DNA from: Saprospiraceae bacterium
Lineage (GTDB): Bacteria; Bacteroidota; Bacteroidia; Chitinophagales; Saprospiraceae
Reading direction: 5' to 3'
DNA length: 64,000 bases
NCBI GenBank assembly: GCA_013214355.1
Contig: JABSSL010000095.1
Span: 1 to 64,000, forward strand
How positions within the stretch are numbered: position 1 is the first letter of the stretch; every line of letters starts with the position of its first letter. The notes under the pieces are model-generated. The model did not search any database. It was not told the origin of the DNA and saw only the letters and a list, made by a program, of their open reading frames with translations. A program made the position numbers and the translations under genes. This document shows positions 1 through 8,003 of this stretch, piece by piece.

Positions 1-120
1 TCTTCTCGAGATTGGATCAACTTGCTCTCTTGCATCTCAATGCTTTTTACCCTAAGTTAACACCTAAGCCAATTTTGGAGAAATATTATTTACTCATTCC
101 TCTAAATATCGACCAATCCA

Positions 121-147
121 CTTCTGAAGTTTGTCAAACTTTAGAAG
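121..147 (-). terminator. Hairpin downstream of the FAD oxidoreductase gene
   Basis: Arms at 121-133 and 135-147 pair at 12 of 13 positions around a single central base. It lies 12 bases beyond the stop codon of the minus-strand gene ending at 160, so it is a likely transcription end. No strong T-run follows. Bases 1-120 hold only short open frames without a start and could be the tail of a gene beyond the window edge; nothing recognisable is seen there. Confidence 0.5.
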
Positions 148-159
148 TATGCCCGTTCT

Positions 160-1872
160 TTATTCATTCCCTGTCCAGCTGAGACGCTGCTTATCTGCCA
201 GTAATTGTTTTTGCAATACTGTATAGTCCAAGTCTTGCACTGCTATATTTTCATCGATAGAGAGGCAGGCGGCCGTTGCCGCAGATTGCCCAAGAACCAT
301 AAAGACAGGTTCCATCCGAATGGAACCAAAGGCGATGTGTGAGGCGCTGACACAGATGGGCACGAGTAGGTTGGGGCTCTCTGATTTTTTAGGTACGATT
401 GATCTGTAGCTAATGGGATAAGGTTCTTTGACCTTGGCTTCAACGTTCCCTTCGTTTTTGGCATAACCCTCCGCATTGACGTAGCGTTGCGTGTTGTGAG
501 AATCCATACCGTAGGCCGCCATGCCGACAGGGTCTTCTACCACTTCCAGCCCTTCACAATTGTATTGAGTCATGACATAGTCGCTTACCATTCTTCGAGC
601 TTCTCGTATATATAATTGTTGCTGCCAACCATCTTCTCGCTCAAACTCATCTTTACTGGTCCCCCAACGAGCTACTTCGGTGCGGATATGTTCTGGTACG
701 CGTGGATGATTGGCCAATGTCCACATAAGTCCTTGTTGGTACTTTCGATGGGCTTCGACGATCTGCTCTCGCTCTTCATAACTGGCTTCTGGATAGCTGT
801 AATTCTGGCCTACGAAATCGGTGGAAAAACCAGTTCGGTTATTGGTGTCTGTTTTTCGATTGGGCATCTGGGAATTGATCCAGGGGAAGCCCTCCTCTCC
901 TGCTTCGAAATTGCGGAGGAGCAATTCATAATCGAGTTCATTGTAGCCATCAGGCTTAGCAAAGGGGATGCGATTATCGGGGTGATCGGTAAGGCACATA
1001 CGGAAGCAGTAGGCTTGGATGTGAAGATCCTCAGCTCCTTCTTCGCCCGGGCCATTCGGATTGATGAAGGGTAGTAGACCACTATCAGGATCTCCCTTTA
1101 CAACATAAGGATCAACACCATCAACAAAGTTGTGATTGATTCCGTTACGAGCCGGGTAGCCAGTCATAGTGGTATCCTTTAAAGTGGTATTAACCCCATT
1201 TTGAGTCTCTTTATAGGTAGCATTGGCCTCTCTACCAGTGGTGTAGCTAACATTTGCCGTAGCAAGGAGATCTCCTTCGTAGGTAGCATCGATAAACATC
1301 TTGCCACGGTAGCTCTCCCCGGAGCGCATTTTGATCTCACTTATTTTCCCATCTACTTTCGTTACACCATTCTCACGATCTAATTGTTGGTCGAATACGA
1401 GGGGGATATCATAGGTGCCAATCCAGTCTTGATAAACAGCCAAAGCTGCGGAAGGCTCAAAGGTCCACATAGAGCTTTCACCAGCAGCCGTACGAGTCTG
1501 TCCGCCATCCTTGTAATCTTCCTTTTTCTGCCACTTCCAATTTGCGGGAGCATCGTAATATTCCTTGATCCCCTCGTAGAATTCTCGGGAGATGCCTCCA
1601 ATGGCGGCTTTGTTGCCGATGTCAGTTTGACCAAGGCCGCCCGTGGTTAAGCCACCGATACGAGAGGAGGGCTCAATTAAAATCACAGATTTTCCCATCC
1701 GTTTAGCTTGTACCGCAGCTGCAATCCCGGCAGAGGTGCCTCCATATACTACGAGAAGATATCCGTCTTGATTAGTAGCGCCTTCCTGACAAGAATGTAG
1801 GAAGAGGGTAAGGGTAAGGAGTGAAAAAAAAAGAGAAGAAATGAATAAGCGATGTAAGTTGGTTTTTATCAT
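160..1872 (-). CDS. FAD-dependent oxidoreductase lipoprotein (FAD_oxidored family)
   Basis: A 570-residue protein beginning with a lipoprotein signal peptide (hydrophobic stretch ending LFLHSCQE, lipidated Cys near residue 28). Next comes a Rossmann FAD-binding motif, [19 protein letters not shown], then a flavin-contacting [14 protein letters not shown] segment. This arrangement is typical of PF12831 proteins, often found beside glycan-degrading genes and annotated as FAD-dependent oxidoreductases of unknown substrate. The C-terminal part ([24 protein letters not shown]) matches the closing FAD-binding segment of the family. Length is full and no key motif is missing. It should sit on the outer face of a membrane. 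Its upstream region carries a MITE-like insertion. The family call is firm; the substrate is unknown. Confidence 0.85.
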   Translation of the reverse strand: MIKTNLHRLFISSLFFSLLTLTLFLHSCQEGATNQDGYLLVVYGGTSAGIAAAVQAKRMGKSVILIEPSSRIGGLTTGGLGQTDIGNKAAIGGISREFYEGIKEYYDAPANWKWQKKEDYKDGGQTRTAAGESSMWTFEPSAALAVYQDWIGTYDIPLVFDQQLDRENGVTKVDGKISEIKMRSGESYRGKMFIDATYEGDLLATANVSYTTGREANATYKETQNGVNTTLKDTTMTGYPARNGINHNFVDGVDPYVVKGDPDSGLLPFINPNGPGEEGAEDLHIQAYCFRMCLTDHPDNRIPFAKPDGYNELDYELLLRNFEAGEEGFPWINSQMPNRKTDTNNRTGFSTDFVGQNYSYPEASYEEREQIVEAHRKYQQGLMWTLANHPRVPEHIRTEVARWGTSKDEFEREDGWQQQLYIREARRMVSDYVMTQYNCEGLEVVEDPVGMAAYGMDSHNTQRYVNAEGYAKNEGNVEAKVKEPYPISYRSIVPKKSESPNLLVPICVSASHIAFGSIRMEPVFMVLGQSAATAACLSIDENIAVQDLDYTVLQKQLLADKQRLSWTGNE

Positions 1873-2227
1873 TGGTATATCGTTTTCAAGCCAGGAATAG
1901 CAATAAAGTTACAGCCGTAGGAGAGGCTCTCGACCATTCGATCTATAAATAAGAGTCCCGAACTTGTTAAATGTAATAGGTTCTCTGACAATTTTTGGGT
2001 TTTGGAGTCAACCTTTTAGCTAAAAGCTTTGCTTCCGTTGGGCGCAATTCTTCTAACTATAACGCTGCCTGTCTAGCTAGCCAGATAGACCTGTCCGGCT
2101 GGCCAGACGGGCCCACAAAAATGGTCAGAGAAGGATGTAATAGCTTTTGGCGGAATATTTTGAGCGGGTTTAAAGCAGTTATTTAAAAAATCCCCCTTCT
2201 CGGCTCAGCAGATATTCTTGAACAACT
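1873..2227. other. Intergenic gap holding a MITE-like element
   Basis: This 355-base gap separates the start of the minus-strand FAD oxidoreductase gene from the stop of the Nudix-type gene. It has no convincing gene. Its central part is the palindromic element at 1979-2134; the remainder is presumed promoter sequence for the oxidoreductase. Confidence 0.6.
1979..2134. mobile_element. MITE-like palindromic element A with target duplication
   Basis: Terminal inverted repeats lie at 1981-1997 and 2116-2132 and match at 16 of 17 positions (TTCTCTGACAATTTTTG against its complement). Both ends have an outer GG. The 8-base sequence ATGTAATA flanks the element directly on both sides (1971-1978 and 2135-2142), as expected for a target-site duplication. 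The interior is non-coding and contains a GC-rich imperfect palindrome near 2071-2112. The ends resemble those of the element at 7827-7951, so the two look like one family mobilised in trans. The 8-bp AT-rich duplication and GGTTCT-type end are reminiscent of ISL3-type elements, which is an inference. Confidence 0.75.
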
Positions 2228-3019
2228 TCAAATAAAACCAATGCCGTTTCTTACTTTTTCATGATATTTCTCCTTGTCGAATTCATATAGATAGGGTGCT
2301 TTATGCGCGCCGCCGCTCTTGAGCTTTTCATGTCGAATCAGGATGTCCAGTTTTAGCATTTTTCGCTGAAAGTTGCCTCGGTCTAGCTTTTGCTTCAGAA
2401 TCTCTTCGTAGAGGTTTTGAAATTGAGACATGGTAAAGCGTTCTGGTAACAAGTTGATCCCTACAGGGAGGTAGTTTAATTGGCGGCGTAAGTTGGTGAG
2501 TGCTGCGTCAATAATCTCTTGATGATCCAAGATTAGAGGAGGAATTTGATCCAAGGCTACCCATTCACATATATCTGTAAATAAATCGGGTTTAGGTTCT
2601 ACATCTTCGATGTGAACCAGCGCAAAATATCCCACGGTAATGAAGCGCTGGTTAACCCATTCGTGCGCAGCACTGCTCAGCTCTTGGAACTTCTTTAGGT
2701 GTTCTTGCTTGTGGGCGTTACGATCCGACTTTCCAAATAATTTGAATTGCTGAAAATAGAGTTCCTCCAGGCCCGTTCGTGCCTTCACAATCCGATGTAC
2801 GGCTATGTCCAGATCATACTCCTTTTCGATGAACCCCCCAGGTAGCATCCAAATATCGTCAACCTGTGCTTTTAGTAAAAGCACTTTGATGTGTTGACCA
2901 TCATAACCTAAAATCACAGCATCAGCTGATATACCGGGCAGAAATCTGTCTTTTGCGGCCTCGAAATACTCGAAAGCATTGGTTTCGAGGGTCAAAGACT
3001 CATTGTGTTCATTTGACAA
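2228..3019 (-). CDS. Nudix-related transcriptional regulator (NrtR/AraR-like)
   Basis: A 263-residue protein with an N-terminal Nudix fold (about residues 25-165) followed by a winged-helix-like C-terminal region (about 185-263), the layout of NrtR- and Bacteroides AraR-type sugar or nucleotide sensors. The Nudix box keeps GGFIEKE and the final GL, but the segment RIVKARTGL lacks the catalytic glutamates of the REUxEExGU consensus. This suggests a ligand-sensing rather than hydrolysing domain. The only available start is a TTG at 3019; no in-frame ATG precedes the conserved region and a stop lies just upstream. It is divergent from the ThuA-PQQ gene, with 50 bases between starts. It probably controls that gene and itself. 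Confidence 0.75.
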   Translation of the reverse strand: MSNEHNESLTLETNAFEYFEAAKDRFLPGISADAVILGYDGQHIKVLLLKAQVDDIWMLPGGFIEKEYDLDIAVHRIVKARTGLEELYFQQFKLFGKSDRNAHKQEHLKKFQELSSAAHEWVNQRFITVGYFALVHIEDVEPKPDLFTDICEWVALDQIPPLILDHQEIIDAALTNLRRQLNYLPVGINLLPERFTMSQFQNLYEEILKQKLDRGNFQRKMLKLDILIRHEKLKSGGAHKAPYLYEFDKEKYHEKVRNGIGFI

Positions 3020-3054
3020 AATAAGGGGATTTGTTTATTATTGTGTCAAATTTA
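3011..3054. promoter_or_regulatory. Divergent promoter with inverted repeat ATTTGACA/TGTCAAAT
   Basis: ATTTGACA (3011-3018) and its exact complement TGTCAAAT (3044-3051) are separated by 25 bases. On the plus strand TTTG (3012-3015), 20 bases and TATTATTG (3036-3043) nearly match the Bacteroidota TTTG/TAnnTTTG promoter. On the minus strand TAAATTTG (complement of 3047-3054) is a consensus -7. The repeat arms overlap both promoters, as an operator for the adjacent Nudix-type regulator would. Confidence 0.55.
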
Positions 3055-3069
3055 CAAATTAAAGACGAC

Positions 3070-6000
3070 ATGAAGAGAGCTATCATCATTTTAGGCATAT
3101 TAGGATTACTAGGTTTTATTGCATTTAAAATTCTATTTGCCAAAGAACACTTCGTCAGTGTACTTGTCTTTTCCAAAACAGAAAGCTTCAGACATGACAG
3201 CATTGATGAGGGGAAAGCGGCTATCATAGCATTGGGGAAAAAGCATGGGTTTCAAGTGGACACTTCAGAGGACGCCTCCATTTTCAAGGAAGTGCATTTG
3301 CAGAAATACAATGTGGTGGTTTTCCTAAATACCACTGGAGATATACTCGATGAAGCGCAACAATTGGAGTTTAACCGATTTATCCAAGCAGGTGGTGGTT
3401 TTGTAGGTATTCATTCTGCTGTAGATACGGAATATGATTGGCCTTGGTATGGTCAGTTGGTGGGCGCTTATTTCAATGGCCACCCTAATGACCCCAACGT
3501 TCGAGAAGCCGATATACAGCTTATTGATGGTACTCATGAAAGTACATCTATGTTGCCTGAAGTATGGCATCGAAGTGATGAATGGTATAATCTTAAAGAT
3601 ATCCAAAGTGACCTTACTGTATTGCTCAATCTAGATGAGACTACTTACGAAGGTGGCACGAATGGCGAAAGTCATCCCATCGCTTGGCACCATGAATTTG
3701 ATGGCGGCCGAGCCTGGTATACGGGGCTAGGACATACGCCTGAAACTTTTAGTGAGCCCTTGTTTTTGGAGCATCTCTTAGGGGGGATCAATTATGCAGC
3801 CGGACCTGCCGAAAGGTTAGATTTTAGCAATGCTAATGTAGCTCCCGAGGAGAATCGTTTTATCAAGGTAGTATTGGAAAACCAGTTGGATGAGCCAATG
3901 GAGTTGGAGATGCTGCCGGATGGAAAGTTATTGTTTGTCGAACGGAAAGGAGCTATCCGATTGTTTGACCCAGCTGTAGATAGCTCTACTTTGATCCAGC
4001 AAATGGAAGTATCCTCAAAATTTGAGGATGGTCTATTGGGCTTGGCTTTGGATCCCAAATTTGAAGAAAACAATTGGATCTACCTCTTTTACTCCGATCC
4101 AGAAAAGTGGCAGCAGAATATTGCTCGCTTCACCATGGCTGCCGATTATGGATCCATCGACATGGCTTCGGAAAAGGTGCTATTGGAAGTGCCTACCCAA
4201 CGAGAGGAGTGCTGTCATTCGGCCGGAAGTATGGAGTTTGGTCCTGATGGTTTGCTATACGTCTCCTTGGGCGATAATACCAACCCCCATGAATCTGATG
4301 GATTCTCGCCTAGCGATGAAAGGACTAATCGAGGTCCTTGGGATGCTCAAAAGTCCTCTGCTAATACCATGGACCTTCGTGGAAAGATCTTGCGAATTAA
4401 ACCAGAAGCGGATGGTACTTATTCCATTCCTTCAGGAAATCTTTTTGCAGAAGGAAGTGATAAGGGGAGACCAGAGATTTATGTTATGGGTTGTAGAAAT
4501 CCTTTCCGTATTTCCGTTGATCAGCGCAACGGTTATTTGTATTGGGGAGAGGTAGGACCGGATGCCGGAAGAGACAGCTTAGGTCGAGGTCCTCGTGGAT
4601 ATGACGAGGTGAATCAGGCTAAAAAGGCGGGTTTCTATGGTTGGCCATACTTTATTGCTAATAACCAGCCTTACAATAAATACGATTTCGCGGTACAAGC
4701 TTCTTTCGATCCCTTCGATCCAGAGAAGCCGATTAATCAGTCTCCCAATAATACTGGTGCACGAGAGTTACCTCCTACTAATCCAGCATTCATTTGGTAT
4801 CCATACGGGCCTTCTTCAGAATTTCCACTGGTGGGAGACGGCGGAAGAAATGCCATGGCGGGACCCGTTTTTTACGTAGATGACTATCCCGATAATCCTG
4901 GTCGATTTCCAGGCTACTATGATGGGAAGCTTTTTATCTACGACTGGATGCGAGGATGGATCATGGCTGTGACTATGGATGAGGAGCAGAATTTTAAGCG
5001 GATGGAGCGCTTCATGCCGAGTTATAAGTTTAGTAACCCTACGGATATTATCATGGGGCCAAATGGGGATATGTACATGCTAGAATATGGTACGATTTGG
5101 TTCTCGGATAATCCAGATGCTCGTTTGGTACATATTCAATATAACTCTGGTAACCGGAAACCTGTTGCTCAAATTGATGCGGATCAGACGGTAGGGGCCC
5201 TACCCTTAGCGGTAAACTTTAGCGCAGCAAATACCAAAGATTTTGATGGAGATGAGCTTACTTACGAATGGTATTTTGATGGAGATGACAAGGTAGACGC
5301 CACTGACCCCAATCCTTCCTTCACCTTTGAGAAGGCGGGCGAGTATAAGGCACGTTTGGTAGTGACGGACCCTTCAGGAGAATCTGCTGAAGCTAGTACT
5401 ACAATCTTGGCTGGAAATGCAATGCCTGATTTGAGCTGGGACTTTGTTGGCAACCGGAGTTTCTATTGGGATGGCCAGCGACTAGATTATGAAGTGATGG
5501 TAAAGGATGCCGAAGATGGTCAACTTGGTAGTGGTATTGATCCAAAATCTGTGACTGTTAGCATTGACTACCTGGAAAGAGGGTACGATGCGAATGAAAG
5601 TGCGATAGGACATCAAGCGATGCAAGAGGCCTCCCTATTTATTTTGGGCCAGCGATTGATTGAGCAATCTGATTGTAGTGCTTGCCATCAGAAAGCACAG
5701 AAGTCGGTCGGACCATCGTATTTGGAAGTAGCACAGAAGTATCAAGATGATGCCAATGCAGTTAAATATTTGGCGAATAAGATCATAACTGGCGGTGGCG
5801 GTGTTTGGGGTGAAATTGCTATGGCTGCTCATCCTCAATTATCCGATAGTGAGGCGGAGCAAATGTCTAAATACATCCTTTCTCTCGCCGGAGATGCTGG
5901 CGCCTTGGCTAATAATCTTGGTACCAAGGGTAGCTATATTTTTGACCAACATGAATCGGGGAATCCAGAAGGGAAATATATCTTCCGTGCCTCCTATCAA

Positions 6001-6486
6001 GACAAAGGGGGAAAGGTGATCGGACCTTTGGTAGCGCAGGAAGAGATCGTACTGAAGAGTCCAACTGTATTAGCAGCGGATTATGCCCTCCTGGAGAAAT
6101 CTATGCGCTTTACCCTTACTCCCGAACAAGCACAAGGGATGATAGAAGAAGACCTGGATATTGTCATTGCACAAAACAATGGCTATGTGATGTATTCTCA
6201 GCTAGATATGACTGGAGTAAAAGGGATTTTGATTCACTATTTAAAAGCAGGAGCTTTCATGGAAGGCGGAAAAATTACCTTCCGTGTCGATGCGGTAGAC
6301 GGTCCAATCATTGCTGAAGTGGACTTATCCATCGGCATTGCCAGCTTTGGAGAAGACAAAGAATTTACAACTATCGAAGAAGTGGAAGGTGTGCATGATT
6401 TGTATGTGACGTTCTCAAATACAGGCGAAAAACCAGTTACGGGCATCGTGTCCTTTTACTTCGATAATCAAGCCATGAACAACTGA
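3070..6486 (+). CDS. Giant ThuA / PQQ-type dehydrogenase / PKD / cytochrome c protein
   Basis: A 1138-residue exported protein with an N-terminal hydrophobic anchor (1-22). Domains in order: ThuA-like, about 20-245 (starts SVLVFSKTESFRHDS, with GGGFVGIHSA); a glucose/sorbosone-dehydrogenase-like PQQ beta-propeller, about 262-690; a PKD domain, about 697-782 (DFDGDELTYEWYFDGD); a class I cytochrome c domain with heme motif CSACH at 869-873; and a C-terminal beta domain resembling CBM6, about 945-1138. A sugar-oxidising propeller could hand electrons to the fused heme domain. The start was placed at the ATG 3070 just before the anchor; an earlier TTG at 3031 lies in the presumed promoter. The architecture is common in Bacteroidota and Planctomycetes, and the substrate is not known. 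Confidence 0.85.
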   Translation: MKRAIIILGILGLLGFIAFKILFAKEHFVSVLVFSKTESFRHDSIDEGKAAIIALGKKHGFQVDTSEDASIFKEVHLQKYNVVVFLNTTGDILDEAQQLEFNRFIQAGGGFVGIHSAVDTEYDWPWYGQLVGAYFNGHPNDPNVREADIQLIDGTHESTSMLPEVWHRSDEWYNLKDIQSDLTVLLNLDETTYEGGTNGESHPIAWHHEFDGGRAWYTGLGHTPETFSEPLFLEHLLGGINYAAGPAERLDFSNANVAPEENRFIKVVLENQLDEPMELEMLPDGKLLFVERKGAIRLFDPAVDSSTLIQQMEVSSKFEDGLLGLALDPKFEENNWIYLFYSDPEKWQQNIARFTMAADYGSIDMASEKVLLEVPTQREECCHSAGSMEFGPDGLLYVSLGDNTNPHESDGFSPSDERTNRGPWDAQKSSANTMDLRGKILRIKPEADGTYSIPSGNLFAEGSDKGRPEIYVMGCRNPFRISVDQRNGYLYWGEVGPDAGRDSLGRGPRGYDEVNQAKKAGFYGWPYFIANNQPYNKYDFAVQASFDPFDPEKPINQSPNNTGARELPPTNPAFIWYPYGPSSEFPLVGDGGRNAMAGPVFYVDDYPDNPGRFPGYYDGKLFIYDWMRGWIMAVTMDEEQNFKRMERFMPSYKFSNPTDIIMGPNGDMYMLEYGTIWFSDNPDARLVHIQYNSGNRKPVAQIDADQTVGALPLAVNFSAANTKDFDGDELTYEWYFDGDDKVDATDPNPSFTFEKAGEYKARLVVTDPSGESAEASTTILAGNAMPDLSWDFVGNRSFYWDGQRLDYEVMVKDAEDGQLGSGIDPKSVTVSIDYLERGYDANESAIGHQAMQEASLFILGQRLIEQSDCSACHQKAQKSVGPSYLEVAQKYQDDANAVKYLANKIITGGGGVWGEIAMAAHPQLSDSEAEQMSKYILSLAGDAGALANNLGTKGSYIFDQHESGNPEGKYIFRASYQDKGGKVIGPLVAQEEIVLKSPTVLAADYALLEKSMRFTLTPEQAQGMIEEDLDIVIAQNNGYVMYSQLDMTGVKGILIHYLKAGAFMEGGKITFRVDAVDGPIIAEVDLSIGIASFGEDKEFTTIEEVEGVHDLYVTFSNTGEKPVTGIVSFYFDNQAMNN

Positions 6487-6505
6487 CACATGGTAAGCTT
6501 ATCAG

Positions 6506-6532
6506 TGGAAGCCTTCTCCTAGGAGGCTTCCA
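6506..6532 (+). terminator. Hairpin between the two ThuA genes
   Basis: TGGAAGCCT (6506-6514) and AGGCTTCCA (6524-6532) form perfect 9-bp arms around a 9-base loop. It lies 20 bases after the stop of the large ThuA gene and 46 before the next start. No T-run follows, so it may be a processing or stability element rather than a strict terminator. Confidence 0.5.
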
Positions 6533-6577
6533 TGATATCTATTCTTGCATCGTCCTTCCTTCTAATAACACCAACTT

Positions 6578-7438
6578 ATGAAACAAGCACTCAAAACATT
6601 CCTATACATTGTCTTGACGCTGATTACCATTGCAGTAATCAATATTGGGTTTTTTATCTACAAGGCAAAAAATGGTATTCCCGTCTACGAATCAAGAGCG
6701 CCCAAGTTACCTTCGGAAATGAAGGACTTCTCCGTCTTACTTTTCTCCAAGACCAATGCCTTTAGGCACAGTCGAGCGATTAAGGCGGCCATCCCAGCTT
6801 TCCAAAAAATGGCCGAGGAAAAAGGTTGGACCTTATTCTCTACTGCCAATGGTGCGGTTTTCAATGCCGAACAATTGGCTAAATTCGATGTCGTGATATG
6901 GAATAATTGCACAGGAAGAGTGCTGAAAGATGAGCAGAGGGCAGCTTTCAAATCCTACATGGAGAAAGGAGGCGGTTTTGTAGGGGTTCACGGTTCAGGA
7001 GATGGGTCGCATAAATGGGACTGGTACGAAGATGAACTAATCGGTGCTCGTTTCAGTCATCATTCGCTACAGCCACAATTTCAGTTGGCAGATATGTATT
7101 TAGAATGTAATGCTTCAAGTAGTTTTCCTTGTTCTCATCTATCCCATAAGTGGACTAGGAGTGAAGAATGGTATGTCTTCAATAATAACCCTCGTAATAA
7201 TGGTTTCACGCCGGTTTATACGGTAGATGAGAATACCTTTAATCCTAGCGGGAATCTAGGCTCGCTGATCACGGACAAGGATTTTGGTATGGGTGATGAT
7301 CATCCAATCGTTTGGTATAAAGAGTTAGCGGGAGGAGGAAGAAGCTTCTATTCTGCACTAGGGCATTCGGGAGATGCCTTTGCTGAGGAGAAAGTTTTAG
7401 AATTGATGGAACGAGGAATCGAGTGGGCGGGACAGTAA
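6578..7438 (+). CDS. ThuA domain protein, membrane anchored
   Basis: A 286-residue protein with an N-terminal membrane segment (about 7-28) and one ThuA-like domain (about 50-285). The domain shows FSVLLFSKTNAFRHS, GGGFVGVHGSGDG, and a final GHSGDAF segment. It is a paralogue of the first domain of the large upstream gene, and the two are codirectional with only a hairpin between them. ThuA-type proteins have a class I glutamine-amidotransferase-like fold and are linked to disaccharide (trehalose) use in rhizobia; catalysis is not established. A role in extracytoplasmic sugar processing beside the PQQ protein is inferred. Family assignment is strong. Confidence 0.85.
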   Translation: MKQALKTFLYIVLTLITIAVINIGFFIYKAKNGIPVYESRAPKLPSEMKDFSVLLFSKTNAFRHSRAIKAAIPAFQKMAEEKGWTLFSTANGAVFNAEQLAKFDVVIWNNCTGRVLKDEQRAAFKSYMEKGGGFVGVHGSGDGSHKWDWYEDELIGARFSHHSLQPQFQLADMYLECNASSSFPCSHLSHKWTRSEEWYVFNNNPRNNGFTPVYTVDENTFNPSGNLGSLITDKDFGMGDDHPIVWYKELAGGGRSFYSALGHSGDAFAEEKVLELMERGIEWAGQ

Positions 7439-8003
7439 ATCTAGTACCTTGAGATTTTAATATAGATTCTCTACATAGACGATGCTTACCTTGGGAAGCA
7501 CCTGTTTCCCATTTACCTTTTCTATTGTTTAAGGAGGATGATAAATGTCACCTTCTTCTGTGATAATCTTCACTGAAAGCTGGTTTAGGAAGGCCTAATT
7601 TTGGGTTAGATATTAAACCAAAGTATAGGATAACCATCTCTTCTCCGGAAGAGAAAAACTCAAATTTATGTGCTCTTCACGTTGCCCATAGAAATATGAT
7701 TTTAAGAACATATTTGATCAGATCTTAATTGCCTTTGAAAGGCAAGTTAGTCCTGGTCAGACATGCTCTATTAGGTGAGTTTCACCTAAATACATGAACA
7801 AATGATCATATTTTTATATTAAAAAAGGTTCTTCGACAAATCTTGTGTTTGAAGACATTCAACAATGAAATTCAACGCTTTACTGACGGTGATCGTCAGC
7901 ATGCGCTTTGGGCGCTCATTTTATGATTGTCCACAAGATTGTCAAAGAAGGATAAAAAAACCGCCTTTGGTACGGGATAAGCGGACCCAGGCGTACTTAA
8001 ATC
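7439..8003. other. 565-base gap with palindromes and a MITE-like element
   Basis: No supported gene lies here. Besides the element at 7827-7951 the gap holds two perfect short palindromes: TTGCCTTT-G-AAAGGCAA at 7729-7745 and TTAGGTGA-GTT-TCACCTAA at 7771-7789. The second resembles the TTCACCT boxes in front of the LytS gene at 41.3 kb. A short frame at 7865-8059 runs into the MBL gene in another frame and is not credible. Confidence 0.5.
7827..7951. mobile_element. MITE-like palindromic element G, same family as element A
   Basis: Terminal repeats lie at 7829-7847 (TTCTTCGACAAATCTTGTG) and 7932-7949 (complement TTCTTTGACAATCTTGTG). They differ by one base and one indel, and each end has an outer GG. 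Flanking 8-mers TTAAAAAA (7819-7826) and ATAAAAAA (7952-7959) agree at 7 of 8 positions and could be a target duplication. A perfect hairpin CTGACG/CGTCAG (7883-7899) marks the centre. The ends match element A (GG-TTCTnnGACAA). It lies 52 bases before the MBL gene start, so it may influence that promoter. Confidence 0.65.

Noticed and set aside
1-160. Possible end of an unseen gene at the left edge
   Set aside because: The open frames have no start and are too short to judge.
616-1074. 152-residue plus-strand frame opposite the FAD oxidoreductase
   Set aside because: It is the complement of a clearly conserved gene and shows no family match.
1995-2186. Short frame inside element A
   Set aside because: Lies wholly in a palindromic mobile element, with no start signal; the frame is incidental.
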